Source of the DNA: Acanthamoeba lenticulata
Taxonomy: Eukaryota > Discosea > Longamoebia > Acanthamoebidae
Assembly (NCBI GenBank): GCA_002179805.1
Contig: NAVB01000386.1
Location: forward strand, 1-64,000
Reading direction: 5' to 3'
Length of the DNA stretch: 64,000 nt
The position numbers and the translations under genes were made by a program. Shown here in pieces: positions 46,940 through 57,297 of the stretch (the stretch's first letter is position 1; each line of letters opens with the position of its first letter). A model generated the notes under the pieces. It was not told the DNA's origin and searched no databases. It was given only the letters and a program-made list of their open reading frames with translations.

Positions 46940-47675
46940 ATGTCTTCTAGCATTTATTCCCCATGGTCAACCACAACCCAATGTTACTCAAGAGAAGCTC
47001 AAATCAAAAAGCGCATTCACATCAAGCTCCTCATTGCCCATGTCATGTCCCACCTTTTTCATGTGGTACGAGTCCCTTGCCTACGCCCAAGTACATGCAA
47101 ACGCAGGCAAATCAACTTTCTGGCTGCGTCTATTCTCCAGTCGCGCTACTCAACATACAAGTCCTCACGTCAATCACGCAGAGACTCTTCAAGTCGAAGG
47201 GCTACAAGCTGCAGCAGCAAGCAGACCGACTCGATGCTCAATTGGCCCTGGTAGAAAACAGAGCTCTTTCCCCTGAAGAATGGGAGGAACTTGCAGAATG
47301 GCAAGCTCAAGTAGCAAGGTGGTCACGGAAGAAACGAATGCGACTACCACTCTTCAACACACAACACTTGAGGCGCTTTTTCAATAGTGCAACTCTTAAC
47401 ACAGTGGTACGTGAGTCCACTATTCCGTTGCGCTGATTGTTTTGCTGATCGTTGGTGTGGAATAGGATTGTGAGGATTGGAGAATAGAAGTACGTTGTCA
47501 TCTTGTCGTTGAGTTTGCCCTTCTCACTTTGTATCTCCACCAGCAAGCACGAGAGCAAGGACGTATGCACGAGGTGGATAGACAGGGAGTGGCCTCAAGG
47601 GAAGTGGAGGAAGTCGAAGCTGAGATTCAGCCCTGCCACGTAGGCCAGACAGAATATATCGACCAAGAAGTCTAA
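46940..47675 (+). CDS. Unknown 168-residue protein with a 24-nt microexon
   Basis: Exons 46940-47065, 47182-47406, 47466-47489 and 47544-47675 are all multiples of three, join in phase 0 and give 168 residues. The third is a 24-nt microexon coding DCEDWRIE. The start is ATG 46940 (MSSSIYSPWSTTTQCYSREA). The central part is helical and charged (LSPEEWEELAEWQAQVARWS, then RKKRMRLPLFNTQHLRRFF) and the end is acidic (EVEEVEAEIQPCHVGQTEYI). No signal peptide, membrane helix or known family. AATAAA at 47758-47763 is a likely poly(A) signal. Third-position GC is lower than in neighbouring genes. Confidence 0.6.
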
Positions 47676-47775
47676 CTCGTCTGTCAGTGTTTGGAAACAC
47701 TGCTTCCTACTGAGCAAGGTTTAACGCCAACGAGATAGCACGAACAATCGATAAACCAATAAACTTGGCGTTCCT

Positions 47776-49013
47776 TTATTGAGAAGTGCCACGAGGCCCA
47801 CGCCGAAGCGTGTCGTCGTCAACGGCGACAACGACTCCATTCATGCGATCGGGCAGCAGCCGCAGATGATCCTTCATGAGCCACTTCGCATTCTCTTGCC
47901 CGGTCGCCACCGTTCTTGGCTGCCGGTGTTTGGTAGGGCTAAAGGAATTCAACGTTTGTCGGCCGTCTAAGAAGAGCCCCCTCCCCACTGTTACTGAGGG
48001 GGCAGTGCAGCCAAGAGGTCGTTGAGGTCGCGCAGGACGTCGGCCGAGGGTACGTGTGGGTCGGCCTCGGTCTCGCCTCGGCACATCAAAAAGGCACGGC
48101 AGAAGCCTGCCTCCTAACGGGTGCACGAGTAGTTGAGCGTGGTCATCTCGTGAGTTGCAGAACTTAAATGAGATGAGACAGAGAGATGGAAATCACCAAC
48201 CTTGGCTCCACAATAGTCCTTCCGGTAGTCGTCCCCCACATGCACGGCATTGTCACACTCGACGTCGGTCTTTTGCAGGGCCTCGTAGAAGATCTCCGCC
48301 GCTGGCTTGGCGACACCAACCAAGCGCGAAGGCAGTACCACATCAAACAAGTGGTCCAGGTCTAGGTTCTTCAGGATAACCGGCTACACGGGAAGCGCTG
48401 AGCTCAGCCACTGACTCGAGCCAAAGGAGAGCGGTGCAAACATACCAGTCGCTCGTCAAAGTTGGACACGACCGCCACCTTGAAGCCGCGCTGCCGCAGG
48501 GTCTCAAGCACAGGCACGGTCTCAGGGAACACTTCCCAGGCCTCGGCCTTTGTGAAGTCGTGCCACACGCGGGCGAACAGCCGCGGCAACACCTCGTTGA
48601 CGAACTCTGCGCCAAGAAGCCCATCATTGGCGTGGGCGCACTTGGCGCTGGGTGAAAGAGTACATACCTTCTGACTCGCCGAGCTCAGGACTCGCATGGC
48701 CGAGAGTCATGCGAAAGACAGCTTCCCACCACTCGTAGGAGGAGAAGCCGCTGTCGCTTCCAAAGTTGGGCAGCTGCGAGTTGTACTCGCGCCAAGCTGA
48801 GAAGAAGCCTCGGGTCAAGGACGACACCTTTAAGCCTGACACACCATACTCTGCTGCCGCTCGTGCCTGTGTCCACCAATCCAGTGATCAATTGCTGATT
48901 TGGTTCAATCTAGAGCACACACCAGAACTACGTACATAGTGCTCCCCTACGGAACCACGCACTCGAAAGAGGGTGCCTGTTGCGTCCAGCGAGACAAGAC
49001 GCGCACGCTGCAT
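47776..49013 (-). CDS. HAD-superfamily hydrolase (HDHD3-like)
   Basis: Starts at 49013 (MQRARLVSLDATGTLFRVRG). HAD motifs: I, SLDATGTLF, with nucleophile Asp but Thr at the usual second Asp, as in this DAxGTL subgroup; cap helices (FFSAWREYNSQLPNF, MTLGHASPELGESE); II, VAVVSNFDERL; III, GVAKPAAEIFYEAL; IV, NAVHVGDDYRKDYCGA. A phosphatase-type fold on a small metabolite is likely, substrate unknown. Two C-termini are possible: a stop at 47991 after LNDLLAALPPQ, or splicing at the GTAACA donor overlapping that stop to a last exon ending 47776 (KHRQPRTVATGQENAKWLMK...GTSQ), also in phase. The final stop overlaps an AATAAA hexamer. Five or six exons. Confidence 0.82.
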
Positions 49014-49268
49014 CCCTTTGCCTTGTTCGAACGGGCAGGACTTGAAGAAAAGCTGGGTTGGCGCCAACAAAGGTTTTAGCCTGCGCCAACTTTTTACGAA
49101 CGTGAAAGACGGGAAAGCAGTAGCTGATCAAGTAGAGAGGAAGGTGCCAGCTTATGTAAGAAAAGGGAGTGATTTTATGGACATTGATTACAGCGCTATG
49201 CTGATAATCAGAACAAGGTGAGAGAACGACAGACAGAAGTAGAAGAGGATAGGGCTTGAGGAAAGGCT

Positions 49269-51041
49269 TCAAGCCCAAGGCGCCTGCACGGTCTGCGTGA
49301 CACCGTCAACGACAAACGTGAGAGACGACTTGCACGGAGAGCCATTCGTCGAGGTGAAGGTCCACATGTGCGGCTGCCAGGCAGGCGTCATCGCCACCAC
49401 ACCCTGGCCGTTTCCGCAGTCGATAGAGACCGCGCGCGAGCCCGGGATGGTCACCGCCATCCACCACGCACTGGTGCCCACGTAAAACTGGAAGCCGTCA
49501 GAGCTGGGCGGCGTGGAGGGGGCGGCCGGCGAGGACGAGGCCGAGGGCTGCGGGGCCGCGGGCGAGCTCGAAGCCGAGGGACGCGGGGCGGCCGGCGAGG
49601 CCGAGGCCGAAGCCTGCGGGGCAGCGGGGGAAGCCGAGGCCGAGGCCTGCGGGGCGGCCGGCGAAGACGAGGCCGAGGGCTTGGCGGCCGCCGGAGAGGA
49701 GGAAGCCGAGGCGGCCGGCGAAGACGAGGCCGAGGGCTTGGGCGACGAAGAGGCCGAGGGCTTGGGCGACGAAGAGGCCGAGGGCTTGGGCGTGGACGAA
49801 GCCGAGGCCGCCGGGGAGGCCGAAGGGGACGCGGGGGCGGAACCACCGTTGATGCACACCTGGTTCTGGCCGTTGACGGCAAACTTGGTGGGCGCTGAGA
49901 CGAGGTCAGCCAGCAGGGCGAGCTTAGCAGTCTCAGGCGAAGCCCAGTCGTTCTGGAGAAGGCCGCCGGTGTCACCCGAGTTGGGGTTGAGGCACCAGAA
50001 GAACTGGTCGGTCGCGTCCTTGGTCTTGAGGTAGGAGACGAGCGCGTTCATCCAGATCTGGTCCTTGCCGCTGAAGGGACCGCCCCACTCGCCGATGACA
50101 AAGGCGCGGCCAGTGGCTTCCTTGACGAAACCCCAGTGGTCCTCCCAGATGGCGGGCATGTTGGCAGGGAAGTTGCCAGCGCTGAAGTAGGACTGACCAA
50201 ACACGTTGGGACCGTAGACGTGCGGGCTGTAGACCAGCTTGTTGGGGTTGTTGAGGATGACCGGGTTGGACTTGGCGCCCGTGAGGTTCTCACCCCAGAA
50301 GCAGTTCTCGCGGCAGGGCGGCGAGTTCGACGTGCCCTCAACGAACATGAGGAAGCGGTCGCTGACCTGGCTGGCGATGGCGTTGGCCAGGCGCGCGGCG
50401 CCGAGGTTCCAGTCGGTGGCCTGGTTGCCCGTACCCCAGGTCGAGGTGTGGGGCTCGTTCTTGAGGTCGGCGGCGATCACGTTCCACTGGTTCTTGTAGC
50501 GCTGGAGCAGCTTGGTCCAGCCGGCGATGACCTGGGCCTCGGGGAAGGCCGAGTTGTACCACATGCCGTCGGACATGAACTGATCGGGCGCGAACGAGTG
50601 GAGGTCGAGCATGATCACGATGCCACGGCTGGCGGCGGCCTGGATGATCTTGTCCATGACCTGCAGCGAGTTAAGGCCCTGCAGGTCCGAGTTCGAGCCG
50701 GCGCCGTAGTTGATGCCGTTGGGCGACTTCTCGTTGAGCACGAGCTCCAAGTGGAACGGCAGACGAATGGCGTTGAAGCCATTGTTGGCCAGGAAGTCGA
50801 GGAAGAACGTGTACGAGTTGGACCACAGACCGTGGACGGTGCACGCCGCCGTCTCGAAGCCGAACCACGAGGTGCCCTTCAGGCGGAACCGCTGGCCGTT
50901 GACGTAGAGCCCGCCGTTCTCCGAGGTGAAGTTGAGCGCAGTCGGGGCGTAGCAGCCCTGACCGGTGGCAGGCGCGCACATGAGGGCGACGAAGGCGAGA
51001 GCGAGGGCGCAGGCCCACATCAACCAAGCTTGACCGTTCAT
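49269..51041 (-). CDS. Secreted GH5-type glycoside hydrolase with Ser/Ala/Pro linker and C-terminal module
   Basis: Intronless, 590 residues. Signal peptide (WACALALAFVALMCAPATGQ). GH5 catalytic barrel: RFRLKGTSWFGFETA, GFNAIRLPFHLELVL, GIVIMLDLHSFAPDQF, IAADLKNEPH with Glu of NEP as acid/base, VYSPHVYGPNVFG, and FVIGEWGGPFSGKD with the nucleophile Glu. A tandem-repeat Ser/Ala/Pro linker (units like SASSSPAAPQPSASSSP, 49510-49850) joins it to an 80-residue aromatic-rich C-terminal domain (FQFYVGTSAWWMAVTIPGSR), probably carbohydrate-binding. Known relatives cut cellulose or related beta-1,4-glucans; substrate not proven. In an encysting amoeba it could serve feeding or cyst-wall remodelling (inference). 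Lack of introns and bacterial-like architecture suggest possible gene transfer. Confidence 0.9.
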   Translation of the reverse strand: MNGQAWLMWACALALAFVALMCAPATGQGCYAPTALNFTSENGGLYVNGQRFRLKGTSWFGFETAACTVHGLWSNSYTFFLDFLANNGFNAIRLPFHLELVLNEKSPNGINYGAGSNSDLQGLNSLQVMDKIIQAAASRGIVIMLDLHSFAPDQFMSDGMWYNSAFPEAQVIAGWTKLLQRYKNQWNVIAADLKNEPHTSTWGTGNQATDWNLGAARLANAIASQVSDRFLMFVEGTSNSPPCRENCFWGENLTGAKSNPVILNNPNKLVYSPHVYGPNVFGQSYFSAGNFPANMPAIWEDHWGFVKEATGRAFVIGEWGGPFSGKDQIWMNALVSYLKTKDATDQFFWCLNPNSGDTGGLLQNDWASPETAKLALLADLVSAPTKFAVNGQNQVCINGGSAPASPSASPAASASSTPKPSASSSPKPSASSSPKPSASSSPAASASSSPAAAKPSASSSPAAPQASASASPAAPQASASASPAAPRPSASSSPAAPQPSASSSPAAPSTPPSSDGFQFYVGTSAWWMAVTIPGSRAVSIDCGNGQGVVAMTPAWQPHMWTFTSTNGSPCKSSLTFVVDGVTQTVQAPWA

Positions 51042-51160
51042 TGTAGAGGGGGTGGAGTTGAACAGTCCAAGTGTGTTTTGGTTGTGTGGTTTTTGCTTGC
51101 TGCTGCTTGTTGTTCTCGAGAGAGAGTTGAGTGGTGATGTAGTGGCTCTGGCCAAGTCCC

Positions 51161-51167
51161 TTTTATA
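51161..51167 (-). promoter_or_regulatory. TATA box of the GH5 gene
   Basis: The minus strand reads TATAAAAGGG here, about 120 nt before the start codon at 51041, leaving room for a 5' leader of about 90 nt. Confidence 0.5.
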
Positions 51168-51240
51168 ACTTCCCAAGGGGGCTGACCGCGGCACGCAAGG
51201 CCCGGGCCCGGAGAGTCGGAGCGCAGCTCCGCAATCCGCT

Positions 51241-51260
51241 TGGTCGTACCCGTACGACCA
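51241..51260. promoter_or_regulatory. Perfect 9-bp inverted repeat upstream of the GH5 gene
   Basis: TGGTCGTAC-cc-GTACGACCA is a perfect dyad with a 2-nt centre, 200 nt upstream of the GH5 start and just beyond the stop of the next gene. It could be an operator for a dimeric regulator of the hydrolase gene (inference). Confidence 0.4.
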
Positions 51261-51278
51261 TGATCTCTGGTCCTCCGC

Positions 51279-53140
51279 TCACGTTGCCATAGGAGTTATC
51301 GGCGAATGGACAAAAATTCGACCAATGGCGATGAGGCATCCGTGGAACTGGCCCAAAAAGGGAGCTCCCTTCAGGAGTTCCTGCACGACCACACCATTGG
51401 GCATGCGTTTACCAACACCGCGCACCAGACCTGACGCCAACTTCTGCTGCGGGGGCTTCTGGGCTGCAGAAGAGAAGAAGAGAAAAGGTGCGTACCCGAG
51501 CTTTAAAGGCAGAGGGCAAGAGGAAATACTGGGTGTGGTATGGAGCTGAGCGACTTGCCAGAAAGAACGGTATCGTTGGTCCACGTGTGGCACTGCGCAG
51601 CGGGACTCACCGGCAGGTTGCCCCACTGGTGCTGCACCGATCGCACCAGACTGCTTACCGTACGTCGTACAAAAGTGCTGCCGTCCCTGACGATGACATA
51701 AGCGTGAGGAGGCTAAAAGGGGGGATGAACACTATGGGTAAAGTACTGGGTGGCAAGTTGATCTAATGGCGCGGGTCGCAGACTAAGCAGCTGCATGCCG
51801 CCGGACGAGCAGTTGAGGAAGAAGCTGAAGACATAGGCTTGCACAAGGCGTGGATCTTGCTTGGACGCAAATAAGGCACACACAAGGACGAGCACACGCT
51901 CGTTCTCCTCCATCAGGTGAGCCACCTCCACCTCGTAGTCGACCAACACGCACGTTCTACGGCAAGCACTGTGAGGCGTTACGCTCGCGAGCGCGGGTGG
52001 AAAAAGGCCACAGCCTACCTCAGTGTGGGATTTGACCGGAGGGTTCTGCCGATGTAGGCCTCGGCATCAAACCCCATTTGACGTCGGATGCGCACAACAG
52101 TGCCTCGAGATGCCTCGGGGGAGCCAGTTGCAGTCAAGAGCTCCCACTCCACGATGCGAACGCCGCAGCCTGTGCCAGGTACGAGAAACGTGCGCACATA
52201 AGAACCCACTCTTCAATGCCGCGTTGCCGCGTAAGGTGTAGGTGCCTGTGTTGAGCAGAAGATACTTGGGCGGGAGGAAGGACATGTGGGGCTGATACTT
52301 GCATGTGGCCGCATGGACTCGGTAGGTGAGATGGACGGAGCGATCTCGATCCGACCAAGGATCACAGTCTGCCCAGCGGGGTTTGGTAAACCGCAGCAGT
52401 ACACGGTAAGAGAGGCTTGAGAAGGGTACCACCAAAGCAGGGCACGATGCTGACATAGTTGGTGTGGGGCACCGTCAGTTGCTTGTCTCCTGCACAGTAT
52501 CCATGCACGACTGCCGACCTCGATCAGGCGGGCAAGGGCTTGCGGAAGGTGAGCGCAGCGATCAAGGGCGCAGTACTCATGACGTTCTGAGGGGTCAATG
52601 TGAAGCTGAGGCGAAGAAAGCCCTCTACAGATGCACTTCCATCGTCGTTCTTTGCAGCAAACAAAGGCTGTTCTTCGACCTAGCAGCCACAGGCGGTTGA
52701 AGGCGTTAACATCCTTCTCAACTATCCTTTGCCTCTCTAACTTGTTTACGCACCAGTCGCAGAGGCACACCGGGGCCTACGAACAGCCATCGCTGCAGGG
52801 CGTACACATAGCGGCCGTTGTCTTCATCTAAGCCATCTTCACTCTCTGCGGCCAGCACTCGGCACGTATATGATACTGCGTGTATGGTGAGAAGGTGAGT
52901 GCAGTCATCAGAGAAGCAGTGAAAGAGTTGTCACATACGAAGATGATTCGTGTCGGGCAGGAAGGTCAGCAGCACACATCCACGCTCAACAATGCGCTGC
53001 CCATCAATAAGCCCGGATAGCGGCACCCGCAGGCGACGAGGCACCCAACCTGCAGGGAACCAAGTGCCCTTCGATTTTGACACACCAGCTCGCCCAACGA
53101 GCTCTCGTTCTTGCAATCGATGCACCAGCCCCGCCCTCAT
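51279..53140 (-). CDS. Unknown multi-exon protein
   Basis: No family recognised. From ATG 53140 (MRAGLVHRLQERELVGRAGV) the frame continues through phase-compatible exons: PLSGLIDGQRIVERGCVLLT|..NHL|LSYTCRVLAAESEDG, VEGFLRLSFTLTPQNV, then GCGVRIVEWELLTATGSPEA, MGFDAEAYIGRTLRSNPTLR|TCVLVDYEVEVAH, FASKQDPRLVQAYVFSFFLN, and finally RMPNGVVVQELLKGAPFLGQ to PITPMAT. Beta-strand-rich character with no signal peptide or membrane helix. The joins between 52.1 and 52.7 kb are uncertain because two frames are open. It ends 62 nt upstream-in-genome of the F-box/WD40 gene's stop on the same strand. Confidence 0.5.
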
Positions 53141-53202
53141 CTGTCGTGCGTGGTTTTGGCGCCAAAATTGCTTTTTCTTTTCTTTGATCAATTTTTTTGT
53201 TG

Positions 53203-55789
53203 TTACAGAGAGGACGAGAAGCCGAAGCGGCGGACGTAACCATCACGCGAGCCCGTGACGAGGTGCGGTCCCCACGCTCGAGCACACCTACAAGGAGAAG
53301 CTCAGAAGAAGTATACTTCTTCGTCAAGCAAAGCGTCAAATCAGGACGGGTGCGTACCACACTTCCTCTTGGTTTGGGCAAACGTCGATTGTGTACAAGT
53401 ACCGGTCTAGCTTTCGCCTGAAGAGAGTGGAGAGCGACCAGAGAATGAGACATGAAGAAGACACAACAGGACGCTTAGAAAGACGCACCTGTCCCAGACC
53501 ATAAGCTGGTGGCCCAGGCCGGCGATAAGTCTCCATTCATCGCAGTCAATCGTGGAAATGTAGAAGCCCAAGTTTGTCTCGAGCCGGTTCCCAGCCCTAA
53601 GGGTCATCAGGCCTCGTTAGCCACAAGCACGAAATCAACATTGCAAGCATAACAAGACGCAAGCGGAGCTGCTCGCACATGTCGTAATCGGCCACGCGGC
53701 GCGTGATGTCCTTCCACTCGTAGGCGGCAACGGCCGACGACGGCGGCGCGCCCTTGGCTCGGCCCGAGGGGCGCGCCGCCGTGCGCAAATCCCAAAGCTT
53801 CACCACGCAATCGTAGCCGCCCGAGAACAACATGTGTGGGTCTGCGCGCGCAGCAATCGTCAGCCCAATTCGCCAGCGGCAGCGGCAAAGAAGGAGAGTG
53901 TGGAACGCGGGACGTGCCTCCTTCACACGAGCTGAGGCACACAACGCTGGAAGCGTGATAGAATGCCCGTGGCTCGTCTTCGCTGGCGATGTAGTCCTCC
54001 TCCTCCTCGGCAGACGAGGGCATCACGACCTGGTAGGGCGTGCTTCTCGACGTTGACGACGAGGACACGGAAGAGGAGAGAGTGTCGGTGCGCCACAGCG
54101 CGATCATGCCATCGTAAGAGGCGGAGACTAGCAGCTCGCCGGCGCTCCACCGGGGGAAGTGGACGACTCTCGTCCTCTTTGTGTGAGCATGCAGCAGCCG
54201 CAGTTTGCGCCACTTGCCCGTCGTTCGGCCGCCCCGGCTGGCTTGAGCTGAGGCGGAGGACGAGGACATGTCGGGTGCGTCCGACGAGGGCCCAAGAAAC
54301 GAGTGGGGCGAGGTGGTGAAGAAGGACGGAGGCAAAATGCCCAGATGAGTGGAATGAGAAGAATTTTGGGAGGAAGAAGACGATGATGGTGATGAAGAGG
54401 AGGAGGCAAGAGAGTAATCGAGCGGAAGGGGCGATGAGTGTGATGAGAACAAGTCTTCGTTATCTCCAGAGGCAGCTTCATCGCGCAAAGCCTCATCACT
54501 CAATCGCCAAGCGCCTTGCTCGTGGTCATCGTCTGACTGGCTTTTTATCCATACGACGAGGTGGCCCTGCTCAGTCCCTGCAGGAGACATCAACATCAGC
54601 ACATGAGTCGTGAAGGAAAGAAGCGGTTGGCGAGCTTCAGGAACCTGCGGCGATGAAGCGTCGGCGAGGGTCGATGTCGGCAAACACGAAATGCGAGCCG
54701 TCGATAGGCAGCGACTGTTGGAGGGCGCCTGACTCCAGGTCCCACAACCGAATCGACGTTTCGCTGCACGATAGGAACTGGTCTGCAGTCAGGCATCAGC
54801 GCCACCATCACGGAGTGTCAGCTCCTACATAATCTTCACAAGAGTATTGAATGTACCATCAACAATCTTGATGCTCAGGATGCCATCTTCGTGTGCGTCA
54901 TGGATGGCCTTGACGGGCTCCAAAAAGCCACTCCAGTCCTCTTCGTCACTTGCCAGCTGTCGGCTGGGGGCCTCCAGGTCGAATATCTACAGATGAGGAA
55001 CACCCAAGCCGCACACAGGGCATGTCAGCCGAGTCCGAGACGCGCAACGTGCAAAGGATCAATCAAACCTTGATCCCAAGATCCCAACCACCACTCACGA
55101 CGTATCGCCCATTGGTGTCGAGAAACTCACAGCCCTCTGGGTGGTGCGGTCGATCTGAGGTGAACAAGCGGGTGAGCGGCAGGGCTGGGCGGGATAAGAA
55201 AAGAAAAGAGAGAAAGGCAGAATCGGAAGGCGTACGCCAACTCTGCGATTCGCTGTGCCCTGCGCGATACCGGCCCGTGGCCCAATTGTGCTCCTCGCGT
55301 CGTAGGCGGTGGTAGCACTGCTTCCAGCCTGACAGAGAGGCTCCGATATCGGGCAGCCGCACAGCAGTCATGGGGTGCTCGCTGCTGGTTGCTGGACCGG
55401 AGGTGGCGGCGGGCAGCAGAACAGATGGCAGCAGGTGCGGGGACGAGTGGTGGAGCAACAGCATCTGTTCGTCGTTGTGCGCCGCAGCGCAAAGCTGTGC
55501 GGCAATGGCTTGGCGCGCACGAGTGCGAGAACGGCAGTTGGCTAGTATGTGAGCCCGCCACAGCGACGCCTCACCTGCCAGGCGGCGCCACTGGCGGCAC
55601 ACACCCTCTACCGAACTGCCGCGAGCACACAAGTGAGTTTTGGGCGACGTTACCGGATCGTTCGCGTAAAAACGTCGCAGGGGCCACAAGCAAACGGCAA
55701 CAGTCTGCAAGGAGGACACACCGACAAAGTTCGGGCACGGCAAGGAAGCCAAAGATGAGGATGTGTAGCTCATCCGGCAGCACTTCCAT
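53203..55789 (-). CDS. F-box and WD40 repeat protein
   Basis: F-box at the start (MEVLPDELHILIFGFLAVPE, then VCRQWRRLAGEASLW after an intron that joins in phase at LCR|VCR). WD40 blades follow: ETSIRLWDLESGALQQSL near 54740, GTEQGHLVVWI near 54570, ELLVSASYDGMIALWRTD near 54135, MLFSGGYDCVVKLWDLRTAA near 53825, LIAGLGHQLMVWD near 53530, and a last short exon AWGPHLVTGSRDGYVRRFGF (53203-53275). Long Ser-rich loops interrupt the propeller (54300-54440). An SCF ubiquitin ligase substrate receptor is inferred from the domain pair. The start is taken at the Met opening the F-box (55789); an in-frame upstream Met at 55942 would add a hydrophobic segment (MCQLLLLIVGLTF), which is not typical. Confidence 0.8.
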
Positions 55790-56248
55790 GTACGAACGCC
55801 TTGTCCTTCTTCGGGTTTTTTGGTTGAGTGGCTTGGGCCAGTCGGCGGCGTTGAAGGCGTCCTTTTTCGTGGACCACCACGATTGGGCATCAACCGCGTT
55901 TAAGAAGGTCAGCCCGACAATGAGGAGCAGCAGTTGGCACATCACGAAAGAACAGCACAATGCATGGCTGTAACGTCGCCGAACTCGGGGCAACTAGCGG
56001 GCACATTGGACGAAAAGCTACAGCAAGCAGACCATCTTGGTGCTTTACATTCCAGCATCCTCTTCCTGGAAAGAAGAGCAACACCGCGGTTATGATGAAT
56101 CCTGTGCGTTTTCCGTCCTTGTTTGCGGAAAAGATAGGAAAAGGGGTTTGCTCTTCTTCATTTTCGGGCCAATGGGACATAAGGGGAGAAAGGTGGCCTG
56201 TAAATTGGTGTGGTCTGGCACACTCGCTAACGCAAGAAGTCGCACACG
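55790..56248. promoter_or_regulatory. Divergent intergenic region
   Basis: 459 nt between the F-box/WD40 start (-) and the PTTG1IP-like start (+). A minus-strand frame extends upstream to 55993, and other short frames are open, without coding support. Both promoters must lie here. No clear TATA. Confidence 0.35.
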
Positions 56249-56974
56249 ATGGAATACCTGTGCCGTTCTTTCGTTTGTCTCCTGGTGATCTTTTCCTTGG
56301 TGGCTGTCGCGTTGGCTTCGGCGAACGATGATAGCGCCGCGCATCCCTCCGCTCAAGCAAACGAAGCCACCTCGCTCAGCTCTTGCTACTTAGCTACGAA
56401 CTGTAGCAGTTGCGGTGTATGGTCCACTGCTCTCCTCGCCTGTTGCGTCTATTACAGAACTGCTCTAACCTTCTCCTGCAGTTCATTTTCGGGAACTGTG
56501 CCTGGTGCGGCGATAGTGACACCGTTGGCTACTGCACAGACTGCCCTGGCCAGAAATCTTGCAACAAGCCCGCCACATGCTCGGCCAAGTACTGGACCAA
56601 CCTGCTTTGCCCTAGTGTACTTCCCCCTCCTTGGTGTTGGACTTGTAGGTCTGTGTGCAGCTTCGTTCTTACACAAGCCTCTGCAGGAGATGGAGAATAT
56701 TGCCCTCAGCATAACCGCTATCGTCCTCATCGTTGTGGGCTCATCTGTTGGCTTCTGTTGCCTCATCGCCATTCTTGTTGGCCTTGTGTGCTGCCTGTGC
56801 GCCCGCAGATCTCATCATCACACCTATGTGATCGCCGGCCAGCCCGTCGCCGACGGACACGTTCAGTATCACGCTTCGTACAGCCCGCCGCAGATGCCGC
56901 CCTCCGTCCAACCGCACCAGCCCATCCTTCACCAACCGGCAGAGTATCAGCCTCAAAACTACAAGACTGTGTGA
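56249..56974 (+). CDS. PTTG1IP-like PSI-domain membrane protein
   Basis: Three exons join in phase: signal peptide (FVCLLVIFSLVAVALASAND), a Cys-rich PSI-type module (CYLATNCSSCG|FIFGNCAWCGDSDT, then CSAKYWTNLLC), a membrane helix (IALSITAIVLIVVGSSVGFC, CLIAILVGLVCCLC), and a Pro/Gln/Tyr-rich cytosolic tail (SPPQMPPSVQPHQPILHQPA, YQPQNYKTV). The order signal-PSI-TM and the CxxC...CxWC pattern match PTTG1IP (PBF) proteins. The tail PPxY-like and Tyr motifs suggest endocytic sorting or WW-domain binding (inference). Function in amoebae unknown. Confidence 0.7.
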   Translation: MEYLCRSFVCLLVIFSLVAVALASANDDSAAHPSAQANEATSLSSCYLATNCSSCGVWSTALLACCVYYRTALTFSCSSFSGTVPGAAIVTPLATAQTALARNLATSPPHARPSTGPTCFALVYFPLLGVGLVGLCAASFLHKPLQEMENIALSITAIVLIVVGSSVGFCCLIAILVGLVCCLCARRSHHHTYVIAGQPVADGHVQYHASYSPPQMPPSVQPHQPILHQPAEYQPQNYKTV

Positions 56975-57297
56975 TGGTCATAAGGAGAGCTATTTCGCCT
57001 TGTACAGCCAGGACAGTTGTTCACATTTCTTATTCTCTCCTTTGCTGTGTATTCCCTGGCACATGCTTCTATGAGCTATCGGCTCCGTCTACAGCCTACG
57101 TGTCCAACTGTCCCGGCCAGGCGATCGGGTGGTGCCATCATCGGGCGTCCCGTCATGATGGGACCTCACCTCGCACGCGACACGCCCAAGCAGTTTTCTC
57201 GTACTGGACCGTCAAAAAAAAGCAGGCAGGAGAAAATGAAAGAAACGCTACTTTCGCAGGAAGATTCTTTTCCACACATCATAATCGGCCTGCGACA
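56975..57297. other. Intergenic region before WASH1
   Basis: 323 nt between tandem plus-strand genes; it must contain the 3' end of the PTTG1IP-like gene and the WASH1 promoter. Open frames cross it without coding character. Nothing else seen. Confidence 0.4.

Noticed and set aside
49368..49898. Arg/Gly-rich plus-strand frame
   Set aside because: It is the antisense of the Ser/Ala/Pro linker of the GH5 enzyme.
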